Assembly: GCA_024196135.1 (NCBI GenBank)
Contig: JAMQCK010000273.1
Span: forward strand, 1 to 32,212
DNA length: 32,212 bases
Source: Pleurotus ostreatus/Saccharomyces cerevisiae fusant
Taxonomy: Eukaryota > Opisthokonta
Direction of reading: 5' to 3'
The stretch's first letter is position 1. The number at the start of each line of letters is the position of its first letter. Both the position numbers and the translations under genes were made by a program. This document shows, piece by piece, positions 20,220 to 30,863 of this stretch. Under the pieces are notes generated by a model that worked only from the letters and a program-made list of their open reading frames with translations, ran no database searches and was not told the DNA's origin.

Positions 20220-21017
20220 ATGTGCTACCGCCAGACGTACGTCGTACCTCCGACCTCACGTACGATTTTCCCTTACTGACCTACCGTAGCGTTGGAGATA
20301 TCTACGAAGCATGCAATGTACGTTCTACTTATTGTCTTATTTTCTAACTGTCCTTTGCTTCCATGCTACTCCCCCACCTCCGTGCGCCTTCGACATGACC
20401 TCGTTTCTTCTCCATTCCTTCATTCCTCGCCTTCCTCTACCGCAGTGCTTAACTGTACTTCATATTTTCTCCGCCAATACGCCAAAACCTCTCTCGCTCT
20501 CTACACCACCTGACGCACCTCTCCGCGCCCTCGCTGACCCTTCCCCTAGTGCTTCTATATGCTCTATAATATTCCGGGCACGATCGACTGCGAGGACCCG
20601 CTATGCATACATAGCACCTTGCACAGGCATACGCATCCCAACTGCGGTTGTCGTGATGTACGTGAGGATGACTCTTCTTTCGCTTGCCTGGACGTATATT
20701 CTCCTTGTCACTTCATCGTAATCCCTGCGCTACTGCATGCTTCATTCCCGTCGACGTCTACCCACCAGTTTTATACTTCAATACGGGCATTTTCCTGATA
20801 CCCCTCGTCCCAGCCGCGTTCGTCCTACTATTCTACTGAGCCCGACTCATACTCCCCCTCGAATGTCACCGTCGGTCGATTTTTCTTCGCACGCTGACCA
20901 CCTCCCTAGCAAATTATAGAGATACGCAAGGCGCGCAACCGCTTTCACTTCGCCTGCGACGACTGCCGCCGCCGCGAATTCGACCGACGGGCGCGCGAGC
21001 CCGTGCGCGGAAGATAG
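20220..21017 (+). CDS. small cysteine-rich protein, four exons
   Basis: Exons 20220-20236, 20290-20317, 20550-20657 and 20910-21017 give 86 residues; every junction closes in phase with GT-AG ends. The protein begins MCYRQTVGDIYEACN and has nine cysteines: C2, C14, C16, C29, C34, C47, C49, C67 and C70. Their C-x4-C, CxC and CxxC spacing, with interspersed histidines, suggests zinc binding (inference). The spacing resembles a family of small uncharacterised agaricomycete proteins that also start MCxR and place IDC...C...H...CxC in the middle. The C-terminal 20 residues are strongly basic. There is no signal peptide, so it is probably intracellular. Introns 2 and 3 are 232 and 252 nt and pyrimidine-rich, much longer than usual here, so extra or alternative exons inside them cannot be excluded. 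Confidence 0.6.
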
Positions 21018-21490
21018 CGACCACCGTAGCGTCTGGCGGGGGATGGGACTAGTAATATCCTCATCCCCGGAGACAGTGATTTTCGAGAGATAGCCAGCGC
21101 GAAGGTCTTGCGTCAAGGTCTCGCGTGACCCACTCGTCCCTGTACAGGTTTCCTTCTTACCCATTGTGTAACAACAGCATGCCGTATCCTATTCAAACGC
21201 TTGATTCGTGACGTCGTTCGGATATCGTCATTGTCAGGAGAGGAAAGACCCACTGCCTGACGAATTCGCGTACAAAACCAACGGAGAACGCTCACAAAAT
21301 CAAGGAGAGATCATACCGGCCGGTGCTTGTATTCTGGGCGCCAACATGAGCGCGAGGGTCGGGGAGAAGAGGCGAGGGTCAGGGGCGCCGTAGCTACTCT
21401 CCACCTCCACGCGCCCGGCGTCGCTCCAGGCATACGCCTCGCACAGATCCGAGGAGAAAGGGAGGTGAGAAGCACGCTTGGTCGACAGAC
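21018..21490. other. intergenic region
   Basis: 473 bp with no supported gene. An upstream exon of the weak gene starting at 21491 could lie here, but none was identified. Confidence 0.4.
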
Positions 21491-21993
21491 ATGACGCGAG
21501 CGCGTTCGCTCATAGAGGCAGACCCGCGCACGCGACCCCGCTCGCCATACAAGCAGAGGCTATTCGCGACGTCGACTAATACCGCGCGACAACGTCTGCT
21601 ACCGCGACTAAGTGCCCTGAGCCCCGCCACAGCCGATAGACGCGTCCAGGCACGGGCGGTCAGGTGGGTGGGCGAGGATGATTGTCGGGATCTGTAGGTT
21701 GGCCACATCGGTTATTTTGCACGAGCAGCGAGGGGCACGTCAAGCGGCCGCGGCCTTAGTTGGCCTCTCAATGTCCTACCATATGAGCTGTATCTCTCGG
21801 ACGATCCCGAAGAGTTCGTGGCGGGAGCTATCAGGGAAGTGATTTATTCGGTGCGTAGGCAGTACCGAAAGGCATGGACGTCGAAGTACAAGGGCAATCT
21901 ACCTGAATTGGGGAATTGTAAGTAAAGATGACCAACGGTGACATGATAAGTCGAAGCATTACGCACATAGCTCACGAGTCGCCAGCTTCTTGA
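21491..21993 (+). CDS. possible small gene of unknown function
   Basis: Three tentative exons: 21491-21693, 21760-21917 and 21971-21993 (127 residues). The two introns (66 nt, GTAGGT...TTAG; 53 nt, GTAAGT...ATAG) close in phase and give an uninterrupted frame. The middle exon reads like real protein: WPLNVLPYELYLSDDPEEF followed by a mixed charged stretch with REVIYSVRRQYRKAW and KYKGNLPELGN. The first exon is Arg-rich and less convincing, so the true start may be elsewhere or the gene may be a fragment. I do not recognise the family. It is convergent with the XLF gene, whose stop is 94 bp away. Confidence 0.35.
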
Positions 21994-22087
21994 CCGCACA
22001 AAGCACATTCCCGGGTCTCCCATGCATTTCATATAATTACGCCTCAATTTCCATGCCTCCAACGCCCTCGCAAAAATTCGCCTTCCA

Positions 22088-24615
22088 TCAGAAACGCTTC
22101 CTGCCACGCCTGAGCGGCTGCCGCGTGCCCCGTCGTGTTGGCTGATCATCGTCGCTCGACGATTCCGTCCGCGTACGCTTCGGCGGAGGCGCAGGGCTAT
22201 CCGAGTCCGAGGAGTTCACCACCCGCGCCTTCGGGGCCGGCTTGCTCCCCTGAGCCTGAAGCTTCAAGCTTCCTGCCCTCGCTGCGCTGCTGGCAGGCCT
22301 GGACGTAGTCGAGGCTTTGGCACTACTGGAAGGTTTAGCGCTAGCAGGCTTCAGCGAACCCTCTGCAGCGAGCTTTGCCTTCAAGGACGGCGGCGGAGAG
22401 GGAGATGAAGACAGCAGCGGTGAGAAGCGGCGCGAGGCAGGCTTGGGCGCCTCAGCCTTGCCCTTGCTGCTTGGGGCCACGGCCTTTTTCGGGGGCGGCG
22501 CATCTTCGTCGTCAGTCGAGGACTCGGGGACGGACTCGTCTGCTGGCGCCTCCGATGACTGCGGTAGGCAATGAAATGGATAGTAGGTGCGATAGGAAGC
22601 GGTAGCATGCGGGCGACGTCGAGAGAAGGTGATGGCGTACAGGTCGGGTGCCGCAAGCAGAGTAGAATCGAAATAGGTGTTTTCCGGATTGGGTGTGGAG
22701 GTGGAAGGACGCAGAACAATGTCAGCATTGACAAACGATCCCGCGGTATAAGGCCAGCAAAGCAGGAAAGGAAGCACATTAGCATATAGCACGTAGCCCC
22801 GTCCGAGCAGCATGAGGACCAGAAGGGCGGTAGGAAAAGGAAGGAGGGGGCCAGGAAGCCAAATTCGCGGAGTTTGAAGGCATTCGGTAAGAGGGCGTGC
22901 GCAGGCGGGCGATCAGGAAGGTATTGCGGACATTGAGCGAGATGTGGGATTCAATCAAATAAATACGCACCTTCGCCGCCGGCGGTGGGGACAACGTCCG
23001 ACGAGGTGCGGGAGCGGGCGAGTCGCTGTCGACCTCTATCGGTGAGCCTCCCGCAAGCGGTGAAGGCGATTGGGCCGGAGGCGTAAGAGAACGCGCTAGC
23101 GGAGGTGGCGAAGGTTTCTTCGCTGACGACGGTGGCGCACGGCGCAAAGGAACCTCACGTCGGGTGTCTTGCGATAGCTCTTCCGGCGCGCTGAGGTCCG
23201 GCTTTTCTGCGGTCGATACAATGGGCGCTGTTTTCGGGGCAATTTATCGGTAAGGGCGAGATAGCAAAGACGTTAGTGACGATGAAGGATGGGGGATCGA
23301 GAGGATGGCAGCAGTGAAAGAAGCATGGCCGGGGAAGGAAGAGTAGATAAGGCGCGACCATAAGGGATTAGGAGGGGACAAGATCTGGACGACTTGAACG
23401 GAAAGGGAAAGTTACAGAGAAGGTCGAGTGTAGGACCGAGGTACGCGGATTGTTCAGAAGGATAAGAGGACTCACGTAGGGGTTCGGGAAGGAAGTTGAG
23501 CATGGCGCTCAGCCGGCGAAGGCATGTAGCCACGCGAGGTTTCGCAATCGCATTTCGAACGTGTGTATCCGGTGTTCGTCTTGCCGTGCGACCAACCTTG
23601 TCGACTGCCTGCCGAAGAAGTCAGGTTATAACGCAGAACAGAGAAGGTGATAGACGGTGACAGGACCGGTGGTCGCGCATCTCTTGCCGTGATGCTCTGA
23701 ATCACGAAGAACGCACCTTTTCCAGGTCATCGTCCGTCATTTCTGCGATGGCTTCCTGACTGCCGAATGCGAAGTGAGAGATACTGATCATCGGCATGAT
23801 GAGCTGTTGAGAGAGCAACTCCGCAGACAGCCGATATCCAACGAAGGTCGTCTCCCAAACCCAGCTGAAGGATTCGGCTTCAATACGTACGGCGAAGTCC
23901 TGAGGTCGCACATCAGTACGGATACCGCAGGAGTCAATGAGAATACCAAGTCCGATGACGCAGGTGGCGCCAAAAGGTCCCTAAAGGGATGCGAGGGTTG
24001 GTGCCACTCACCGAATATCGCGTCGGCACCACTTCGAAAGACAGATCCGGAAAGGCGCCGACAGAATGCGCTTTGCAGAGAAGGTCTAGTCTTGCTTCTC
24101 GCCATGCGTCCTCTTGTTGCTCGTCGGACATTTCATCCGAATGCGCCTTTGGGTTCGCTGAGCGCCATCGCCTTGCAAATTGTGCACTTGTCATCACTTT
24201 GCACGATGCAGATGAGTCGGTGGATTGGATAGACTTGAAAGTGGACGCATAATACACACCTTCGGCCCATACCTTGCGAGTGTCGGTGATCATCATTACG
24301 CAGGATAGATCCGCTGGGTTTGTGGCGAATTTCTGGGGTTAACTGACTGTCAGCGATGGCCAGTTTTGATGGGACTTCATAGATAGGAAGCCAATGACAT
24401 AACAATTGAAGGAAGCTGGAGAAGAGGAGAGAATCGACAAGAGAATCACTTCACTCACAAGTAAATATGGTGTGGACGTCGACGCATCTGCCTTAGCAAG
24501 CCATTCTTGACCAATCAGGCGTTTAGCATGTTCCTTCAAGCGAGTATCACGCGTTGAGCTTAAATCACTAATCATAGAAGTGAAATACGATCCTGACCTC
24601 TGTGAAGGTGTCCAT
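22088..24615 (-). CDS. NEJ1: XLF/Nej1-like non-homologous end-joining factor
   Basis: Eight exons in transcript order: 24598-24615, 24459-24533, 24260-24332, 24012-24196, 23717-23899, 23476-23608, 22971-23227 and 22088-22558; 1395 nt, 464 residues. The N-terminus MDTFTEEHAKRLIGQEWLAK leads into the XLF head domain (to about residue 115) containing MMITDTRKVWAEV and QFARRWRSA. The stalk region includes FSWVWETTFVGYRLSAELL and DDLEKAVDKVGRTARRT, then KPRVATCLRRLSAMLNFLPEP near residue 220. The remaining half is a disordered Ser/Pro/Lys tail ending RRGRKRF. XLF proteins pair with XRCC4/Lif1 and stimulate DNA ligase IV in double-strand-break repair in the nucleus. The basic tail ending in Phe resembles Ku-binding motifs of metazoan XLF. 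The last two introns are unusually long (248 and 412 nt) and interrupt the tail; additional exons there are possible. Confidence 0.85.
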
Positions 24616-26397
24616 TGTACTTGAAAAAAAAACCTTCGTATGCCGGCGCTAATCAGGGCCCTAACAATCGATCGCTTTGAGGTGGGGAAAACCGCAAATA
24701 CGGCGGTCAAGCAAGGAGCTTTGAGAAATTGGATACATACTTAGTTGACGAACCGACTCTAACGACGTAAGTGGGGCAGCGGCGGTGGCGAGATGATGGT
24801 TCAAGTTGAAAGGCAAAGCACGTGGGTCCGTATGTCAAGATCACGCACGTGCACACTCGGTCAACGCCGGAATCACGTGCGTTTGTTGATTTCGGCCCGG
24901 AATTCCCTGTCAAGCGCATTTTCTTTTGCTTGTCTCTTCCTGTCATGTTCACAGAGCGCGCGTCATCAAGATCCTCTCGCTAGAGCTCTCCATTCATCTA
25001 GATATACGGACAGAACCCTTTAGGCGACCTGACCGACGAAAGGCCACCCGATTTGCCAGCATTGCCGACCACTGGCTCCTCACGAGCGCATATAGGCGTC
25101 AATCCTTACCGCGGAAACCAATCTTCGCCGAACTGAAGCGGTAAATCTCAAAGATACGCTCTGTCTGTTCTTGTTCAACTGGCTCGAGTATTTTGGCACG
25201 TCGCCATCGTTTTGTCCCCGTCGTCGCTCTCCCCGCTCACGAACGACGGGAAAAATTAGGCATATGCTAGAGCTTTCTGAAAACGACATAAAGGCGCGTG
25301 CTACATGCAACATACTGTACTGAGCGTGCTTACTTCGCGGGTGCCTCCCCATACATCAGAGCATCTCATTCTTCTGGGGCCCCTACGCTGGCTCGCTCGC
25401 AACTCTGCTTAAACTGGCGACAACTCTAGACCTGCTGGCAAATCATATGGGTTCTTCGCTCTGTTTCGCCCGACGCATTGCTTTGACGGTCTCCCGCGCA
25501 CACACGCGGTGCCCTGGCTTGCCCCCTCTGGCACACTCTGGCAACTTTTCCTTGCATCGTGCACTCGGCAAACCCCCTCCAGCTTCATTTTGAATCTGAC
25601 GCCGCTGCGATATCCGCCATATTTTCTTTTCCTTCCGCTCCTACCCTCGTCTTCTTTTCTCTTCAATGTTCTTTTCACCTACTGCTTCACGAATGCAATC
25701 CTCCAATCTTCCGTCGTTCACTCGTGGCTGTAGCACTCTTGAAATTTCACCCCCATCAAGCCCCCATTAGTACTCGTTCACCGTTACACAAGTCCCGGAG
25801 GCCTTATTACTTCGGCGAACAATTTCTTTAGTCTCTTTTCATATTAGTCGTCTCCCGTCTTTTATGCACGTTATTTTCTTATACCCCCATTCAAGTTTTC
25901 ATCGTTGGGCGATGGTTCTGTTGCGCATACGGCCACGGCGCTGGACAACCCCGTCAACGATATATGCATCGGGGCCATATACACTATAGGGGTGCCATCG
26001 GAATCAATTTTACTCGACGTTCACTAGACTCTTCCATCCTCCAGTCAGTGAAGGTATCGCCTCCTAGTCAACAGTGGCCTCTTCTGTCGGTACTGGGACG
26101 GGGGCGGTACCGACCTGACGCCGATGTGCCGATTGGCGGTGCTGCAGGTAAGCGCCGTCCATTCATGTCTCTCTCTCGACCCTCCTTCTGCTGTGTCCCA
26201 TCCCAGCGGCCCTCTTATCGATGGGTGCGCCCACTCACTGTCGACTCACCGTGAATGAGTGGTGACTCAGACAGAGGCGTGGGAGCCGCCCAGTGCGTCA
26301 CCTGGGGGCATGTGGCGGTCGCGCTTTGACCGCATGGCTGCTGTCGCGAACAGCTACTTAGCAGCAGGCCAGTAAGCGCTGTCGATGCGCGAGGGCG
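24616..26397. other. divergent intergenic region, XLF to ATG13
   Basis: About 1.8 kb without a supported gene. It holds three CACGTG palindromes at 24819-24879 near XLF, a pyrimidine-rich tract at about 25560-25870, and a short unexplained open frame near 25845-26030 (+). No recognised protein or repeat. Confidence 0.5.
24819..24879. promoter_or_regulatory. three CACGTG E-boxes upstream of XLF
   Basis: CACGTG at 24819-24824, 24846-24851 and 24874-24879, spaced by 21 and 22 bp (starts 27 and 28 bp apart), 204-264 bp upstream of the XLF start. CACGTG is the core site of basic helix-loop-helix factors such as Cbf1/Pho4 types. Regulation is inference. Confidence 0.45.
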
Positions 26398-28895
26398 ATG
26401 TCCAATGAGCAGCAGAAGACGGACCAAATAGCAGCGCGCCTCTACACCAAGCTCGCGCACGTCGTCAACCACGGACGCGCGACAGACGCCCGCCCCGGAA
26501 AGACAGACAAATGGGTGAGTAGCCCCGCAGTTGCATGTGCTGCAACGCCCGCTCACCAACTTGCCCCTTGTTCAGTTCAATCTCGACCTCCCCGACTCTG
26601 AGGTCCTCACGCGCGAAGACCGCGAGCGCTACAAGGCCGTATCCATTCCCCCGCATCCCCCGCCACTCGAGCTCCAGGTCCTGCTCACCGTCCCGCCGGC
26701 GCCTAACCAGGCGCTTGTCTACGCCCCGCAAGATGCACCGCGCGTCCGCGTCGAGCCCGCCCCGCGCGCGGTCGTCCTCGAGTCCTGGACGCTCACCTTC
26801 GTCCCCCGCGGCGAGCTCGACCCCGATCTGCCCGCCGCGACGACGTACAAGCACGGCATCTCGCTCTTCCGCAGCGTCTTCACGCTGCTGCGACTCCTCC
26901 CCGCCTGGCGGCTCTGCAAGAAGCTGCGCAGGAGGGGCAACGGCCTCGCCGTCCAGCTGCGCGTCAAGCCCCCTGGGCCCGAGGCGCCCGGCATGAGCGC
27001 CAGCGGCGCGTGGGATGGTATCATGGGCATGCGTGCGTTCTCTGCCCAACATGTCGTGATAAGCACTCACATCCCCGCCAGACATGCCCCCCGCGCCGTC
27101 CGCCGCGCCCCCGCCTACCTCCACGCACACGTTCGCGCCCATCCCCCACGCCGCCGGCCTCTTCTCCCTATCAGCCACCTACCTCACCACCCCCGAGTTT
27201 TCGCTCGAGTCGCTCGAGAGCCTGCTCTCGTCGCGCTTCCTGTCCGAGGGCCCCGACTTTGTGCCCACGCTGCGCAAGAACCAGCAGCGCGACAGCGTCG
27301 TCGGCTCCTCCGGCTCGCTAGGCCTCGGCTCCACCCGCGCGCCACCCACGCGATCGCCACCGCGCGACATTCCACTCTCGGGGCGCTCGCCACCGCACAC
27401 GAGCAGCCCGCTTGCGCGATCGCCACCAAGGCAGCCGGTGTCACTGCCGCGCTCACGCACGAGCTCGCTCGCATCCGCGTCGGCGTCCGTGCGCTCGCAT
27501 GCGGCAGACCCGCCATCGCTCGCAGCGCGTCTGCGCCGCGAAAGCACCACCGGGCGCGCTACCCCCGATGCTCCCTACACCTCGCGCGCAGCCACCGCTC
27601 CTGCGCCAGACCTCAACACTTCGCCTCTGCCTATCGGCACCGCGCCGACGCGACCGAGCATCAACCCCTTCAAGTCGGGCACCGTCAGCGAGAGCCTCGG
27701 GGGCGGCACGGGCAGTCTGAGTGGCGTCGCAGGCAGCCTCGGCAACTCGCCGGGCCTCGCATCGCGCCGGCAGGCCCCCATGTCCTCCAAGCCTTTCCCT
27801 CCAGCGCAATTCCCGCCCTCGCCCAGCGCATCGACGCGCGGGCCACCGAGTCCGTCTCTGCGTGGACCCTCGAGCCCCTTACCGAGCCCCTCCCTTCGTC
27901 CCGCGCCAAGTCCGCCGGGGAGCCGCCCGGCATCCCCCCTCGAGCGAGAGCGCCGCATCTCGGAGTTGGGCGCACCAGAGTCCAGGCCCGTGGCGACCCG
28001 CAAGCGCTATTCAAGCTCGTTCGGCCACCGGTACGAAGCCGCAGGAAGCGTCGGCAGTGGCCGCGGCATGGGCGTGCCCAGCAGCTTTGGGAGCGGGAGG
28101 CCAGGAAGCATAGGCAGCGGGCAGCCCGGGAGCGCGGGGAGTGGGCTGGGGCGAGCGGGGAGTACGGGAAGCGGGCCTGGGAAGCCCGGTAGCTACGGTA
28201 GTGGTCCGGGGCCGAGTCGTCCAGGGAGCGTGGGCAGTGCAGCGCAGGTTCCGCCGGCGCAGATTCCGCCGCCGGGGTCGTCGTTCTTAAGCGCGGCGAC
28301 GGACGACGATGAGATTTCGGCGTTCGTGCAGGATATTGATCGAAGGAAGCCTTTGCAAGCACGACCCCCGCCTGCGAGGGGAGCAGGGGAGGAGGAGCGG
28401 GACAAGCGCTCTCCGCCGAAGCGGAACCCACTACGCGAGGAGCGCACGATCACGCCTGAAGACATACGCCGCTCATCAGCAAGCACGTCAGACGCTCGCC
28501 CGCCTCCTTCGCACCGTCGGTCACTCACCGCACAAGCACCTCGCCCGCCACCACCTGAAGAAGGTCCGGAGATGGCGCGCTCCCCACCCGGCCGCGTGCT
28601 CGCGACGGAGGACGAAGTGGACGCCCGCCTGCGCGCCATGAGCGACCAGTTCGCAGAGAGCCTGCGTGGGCTGGGTAGCCGCCGACGCCCTGTGCCTTCC
28701 GGGAGCGGTGGCAACAGCGCAGGCGGGAGCGGACCCGGAAGCAGTGCGGCGAGCAGGCTCGCCGAGGAGGGCGTAACGGGGAGTCAAGGCTCGGAAGAGG
28801 TCATCGGCCGCCTCGAACTCGAGGGGCAAGGTGAAGGCGGTGCGAGCCCCGGTCAACTGGGCTTCCGTCGTGGAGGCGCTCGACCGCCACGCTAG
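26398..28895 (+). CDS. ATG13: autophagy-related protein 13
   Basis: Three exons: 26398-26514, 26576-27032 and 27082-28895; 795 residues. The N-terminal HORMA domain starts KTDQIAARLYTKLAHVVNHGR, with the intron after KTDKW, then FNLDLPDSEVLTREDRERY and the strand VVLESWTLTF. This is the pattern of fungal Atg13, where the HORMA domain recruits Atg14/PI3K and Atg9 vesicles. The rest is a long disordered Ser/Pro/Arg region containing KRYSSSFGHRYE near residue 500, a motif typical of fungal Atg13, and a Gly/Ser-rich repetitive block at about residues 512-580. Atg13 is the starvation-regulated scaffold of the Atg1 kinase complex; dephosphorylation after TORC1 inactivation lets it bind Atg1 and Atg17. 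Multiple SP sites fit phospho-regulation (inference). Both introns are GT-AG (61 and 49 nt). Confidence 0.9.
28043..28245 (+). repeat. imperfect Gly/Ser-rich coding repeats in ATG13
   Basis: The sequence encodes successive variants of GSGxPGSxGSG (for example GSGRPGSIGSGQPGSAGSG), a purine-rich low-complexity array of roughly 18-30 nt units. Such arrays commonly change length by slippage. Confidence 0.7.
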
Positions 28896-29418
28896 ATGGG
28901 ATTGAAGCGGTGGAAGGCTTGGAAGGGGGCGAAGCATCTTTTCTTATGGATTTACGACCGGACCCGACTGGACTCTGCGCGCGATTATGTGTATACTGTC
29001 CACCCCTCATGCGTAATCTTCTGTACACATACGTTCTACATACATCTCTCTCTCCCTCCGTCTCGTAGCTCGCTATCTATGCCTGGGTGATGCCTAGATG
29101 TGACTGGTTTTCTGCAGTACTTATTCATACATCTGTAGCATTTGTGAATGGATTGGCTTACTTGAAATACTGTCTGTTTGTGAGGCAGAATAGCAGTCAG
29201 TGGTAGCCGCACGACGACGGTTGAGATTCGAACCTGTAGGTCCTTGAGGACTGTAGCACGTGCTTTGTTGGGGAGAGATTTGATGAGTCATCGCCTCTGT
29301 TCCCCAAATCATCATCACGACAAGCGAACGCCCACAAGACCCTACTGACGGTATCGCTTGTGCGCTCCAAACGATACAGGGTACGCACCCGGGCTATTGC
29401 GAAGGTGCTGCTCATACC
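28896..29418. other. intergenic region, ATG13 to FHA/G-patch gene
   Basis: 523 bp with no gene. It presumably contains the ATG13 3' untranslated region and the promoter of the next gene. A TTCGAA-containing stretch near 29222 was checked for a tRNA and does not fold as one. Confidence 0.6.
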
Positions 29419-30648
29419 ATGAGCACCGTAAAGGGCGATATTCATGACCCAGAGTTGGAGTTTCCCGGAGACTCGTCGACAACTTCATTTGCCCTGTATG
29501 CGACTCCAGACGACAATGCATCAAAGCTATACCCTTTGGAACAGCTGGAGGAAGAGGGCGAAATACTGGACGAAATTGATTTCCCATCGAAATCCAAGCT
29601 CCACCCAATATTTCGCCTCGTCGTCGACAGCTCATCCATTTTACCCCCGAAGCATCGAATCGCCGTCATAGACGGATACACATCCGTCGAGATTGGCAGA
29701 GACGCTCAGATACAGGGCTCTACGACACCCCGAGTCCGCCTCAAGGAGCTCGAGGTCTCCAAAATTCATGCGACGGCTTACTGGGACGGCGCGCAAAAGG
29801 AGTGGAATATCGTCGACATGGGCTCCAAGCATGGGACATTCGTCAGGGCAGCTGCAGACCCGCAGGGCTCGGAATCGCGCTTGTCGCAGCCGCGCGTGGC
29901 GAGCCTGCCTCGTCGACTCTCGCATGCGGACGCGCTGACTATCGGCGGTACGGTCTTCACGGTGCACATCCACAGCGACGGTCTGGCGTGCGAGGGGTGC
30001 TCTATAGGCACGCTCACGCAGGAGATACCCCTCTTCCCGAAGACGAAGACCGCCGGCGTGAAACGCACGAGGGAGGAAGCTCGAATAGACGAGCCGCCCC
30101 CCAGCATCGCCCAACCTCGTGTCAACGCGAAGCGCGCTCTCCATTCCCTGCGCAGCGAGCTGCTTTCTCGCACCTCAGCGCCTTCCGCCATCTCAGGACC
30201 CGCGAAGGAGTACACAGACCGCTCTGCGCGCCGCCGGGCGCTGCAGCCTACGCCACACATGATGAGCCCGGGTGTGCAGACGCCTCGAGTGAACAGCCCT
30301 GCGCCGCCGAAACCGGTGCCTCTGTCTCGCCCCGCGCCATCTTGGGAGCCGCCTCCGCGCCCGCGCACGCCCACCTCGGCGCCACCTGTGCCTATAGCAG
30401 CGAGCAGCATCGGGCACAAGCTGCTGATGAAGCAAGGATGGGAGCCTGGGACTGCGCTCGGAACCTCGTCCGCGGATGACGGGGACGGGGAGCGAATGGC
30501 GCTGCTGGAGCCCCTGCAGACAGTCGTCCTGGGGACGCGCGCGGGATTGGGGTCCACGCCTGCATCTGGGTCGTCGACGCCGCAGCCAGCAGGCGATGGC
30601 GATTGGAAGGAGGAAGCTCGAAGACGGCGGTGGCAGTCTACTCAATGA
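29419..30648 (+). CDS. FHA and G-patch domain protein (AGGF1-like)
   Basis: Single exon, 409 residues, the only intronless gene in the window. An acidic N-terminus (about residues 40-55) precedes an FHA domain at about residues 65-185. Its key elements are visible: EIGRD (91-95), the VSKIHA loop (113-118) and DMGSKHGTFV (133-142). A Pro/Arg-rich linker leads to a G-patch at about 331-380, starting IGHKLLMKQGWEPGTALG. FHA domains bind phosphothreonine, and G-patches typically activate DEAH-box RNA helicases. The FHA then G-patch order matches the AGGF1 family, whose members are linked to RNA metabolism and splicing in several eukaryotes; a nuclear RNA-processing role is inferred. The start is the first ATG, and no upstream exon is evident. 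It is convergent with the last gene, 215 bp apart. Confidence 0.85.
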   Translation: MSTVKGDIHDPELEFPGDSSTTSFALYATPDDNASKLYPLEQLEEEGEILDEIDFPSKSKLHPIFRLVVDSSSILPPKHRIAVIDGYTSVEIGRDAQIQGSTTPRVRLKELEVSKIHATAYWDGAQKEWNIVDMGSKHGTFVRAAADPQGSESRLSQPRVASLPRRLSHADALTIGGTVFTVHIHSDGLACEGCSIGTLTQEIPLFPKTKTAGVKRTREEARIDEPPPSIAQPRVNAKRALHSLRSELLSRTSAPSAISGPAKEYTDRSARRRALQPTPHMMSPGVQTPRVNSPAPPKPVPLSRPAPSWEPPPRPRTPTSAPPVPIAASSIGHKLLMKQGWEPGTALGTSSADDGDGERMALLEPLQTVVLGTRAGLGSTPASGSSTPQPAGDGDWKEEARRRRWQSTQ

Positions 30649-30863
30649 TAATCGCACCGTGTTTTCCTTTGCAAATGCGAGTGGATTGGTGGTAGTACAG
30701 TGTAACGATGCAGGAACAGCAGGAGAACCATGAGTAGATGGAGAGCGCCTATTAGTAGTTATGTGCGATAGTAAAGTAGATGAGAAAGCGATGCTCGAAA
30801 GCCCAGAGAAAACAGAGAAAACAAAGAAATCAGCCAGTACCAAGTCGGTCAGTCTATCACCCT

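Noticed and set aside
25845..26030. Open frame (+) reading TALDNPVNDICIGAIYTIG
   Set aside because: No start codon, no splice partners and no recognised homology; may be chance.
26531..28192. 553-codon open frame on the plus strand across ATG13
   Set aside because: It follows exon 2 of ATG13 in frame, then runs in an alternate frame through GC-rich exon 3 after ignoring a good intron. The translation there is Arg/Pro/Ala-rich shadow sequence.
29219..29245. Possible tRNA, from a TTCGAA-containing segment resembling a T-loop
   Set aside because: Neither strand gives a paired 5-bp T stem around the loop, and no D or acceptor arms fit at the right distances.
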